Origin: an uncultured Oscillospiraceae bacterium
GTDB taxonomy: Bacteria > Bacillota > Clostridia > Oscillospirales > Acutalibacteraceae
Assembly: GCA_902492045.1 (NCBI GenBank)
Contig: CABUKB010000020.1
Location: 1 to 19,776 of the forward strand
Direction of reading: 5' to 3'
DNA: 19,776 nt
This document shows, one piece after another, positions 19,309 to 19,776 of this stretch. Each line of letters begins with the position of its first letter. The first letter of the stretch is position 1. Made by a program: the position numbers and the translations under genes. The notes under the pieces are model-generated. The model made no database searches and was not told where the DNA came from. It worked only from the letters and a program-made list of their open reading frames with translations.

Positions 19309-19689
19309 TCAATCCCCCCAAACCGACGGCAACACATCGCCCCGGAACCGGGGCGGCCGTCTGACGGCGTTGCGCTTTTGCTGATACAGCGCCGCGTAGA
19401 ACTGCTGGTTGCCCCCGTCTCCGTCGGACTGGGCCAGGAACATCGCCACCCCGTAAGGCAGGGTGGTCTCGGCCGCGCCGGAGGACAGGGGGATCTTCTC
19501 GTGGATGGAGGTCAGGGGCCGGAAGGGGCAGGTGTGTTCCAGGGGCCAGATGTCGGCCAGTACCTGGTTGAGAATCTCCAATCCCCGCCGGTAGAGCTCC
19601 GCCGACAGCCCGGCATCCACCTCTCCGGCGGTATTGGTATACCCGAGCAGGCTCATCGCCCGCTGCAAAATGTCCATCCCCGTTTTCAT
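19309..19689 (-). CDS. Phage head-tail adaptor/neck-like protein
   Basis: The 126-residue protein starts MKTGMDILQRAMSLLGYTNT. Helical pieces (ELYRRGLEILNQVLADIWPL) are followed by a strand-turn, IHEKIPLSSGAAETTLPYGV, and AMFLAQSDGDGGNQQFYAAL YQQKR. This layout is common in small neck proteins encoded just before the nozzle-like protein, comparable in place to P22 gp4. The ATG at 19689 has AAAGGGTG 9 bases upstream; the frame is open further upstream but that part is unlike a protein. It is coupled to the next gene by a one-base gap. The rest of the head genes lie beyond the right edge. Confidence 0.65.
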   Translation of the reverse strand: MKTGMDILQRAMSLLGYTNTAGEVDAGLSAELYRRGLEILNQVLADIWPLEHTCPFRPLTSIHEKIPLSSGAAETTLPYGVAMFLAQSDGDGGNQQFYAALYQQKRNAVRRPPRFRGDVLPSVWGD

Positions 19690-19776
19690 CTTGGCTTTCA
19701 CCCTTTCTGCAAATGGGGCCGGTTTAAAAAATTCAAATAAACCCACGTGCCTGCCCGGCCCCCGCCGATGCATCCC

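Overview
The window looks like the late end of an integrated podovirus-like prophage in a fairly GC-rich Gram-positive host, probably a clostridial Firmicute. This rests on strong AGGAGG-type ribosome binding sites, an AbrB/SpoVT regulator with a CxxC...CxxC tail, a phi-LC3-type holin, an Amidase_2 endolysin and immunity families typical of Firmicutes. No marker fixes the genus. Nearly everything is on the minus strand, so the region reads right to left.

Right part (19.7-13.35 kb): a tightly coupled virion operon. It encodes a small neck/adaptor-like protein, a 720-residue stabilisation/nozzle-like protein, a 306-residue coiled-coil protein and a 955-codon ejection-type protein. The last has coiled coils, a glycine-rich hydrophobic section and a C-terminal HEAVH metallopeptidase-like domain where a polymorphic toxin tip would sit. 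The tip is now destroyed by a 343-bp deletion and a frame change.

Middle (13.3-5.9 kb): a toxin/immunity island that is visibly AT-richer than the virion genes. Twelve small immunity or immunity-like genes (DUF7674-like, SMI1/KNR4, YezG-like, two Imm59, two colicin-D-immunity-like, Imm74, two members of a WEGYF family, two unrecognised) alternate with short remnants of toxin C-termini and scraps of the 955-codon gene. One large orphan tip, a type-30 toxin (6287-7408), remains complete at its C-terminus. A 66-codon ORF occurs four times with a strong ribosome binding site. One copy lies out of frame inside the 955-codon gene, and the way the copies differ suggests that the small frame is the one under selection.

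Left part: a rho-independent terminator (5841-5867) closes the island. Then come a BppU-like baseplate/fibre protein, three collagen-like fibre genes, an endolysin, an XhlA-like protein and a holin. A bidirectional terminator separates this module from a plus-strand AbrB-type regulator. A divergent operator-like region, a broken small ORF and a minus-strand XRE repressor lie at the left edge, followed by hairpin-rich non-coding DNA.

Working model (inference): the phage ejection protein carries exchangeable toxin tips. The island is an archive of silent tips with their immunity genes, maintained by recombination through shared pretoxin blocks. Virions could carry toxins into competitors while the lysogen stays immune. 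Family names come from recognising sequence patterns; no database search was possible.
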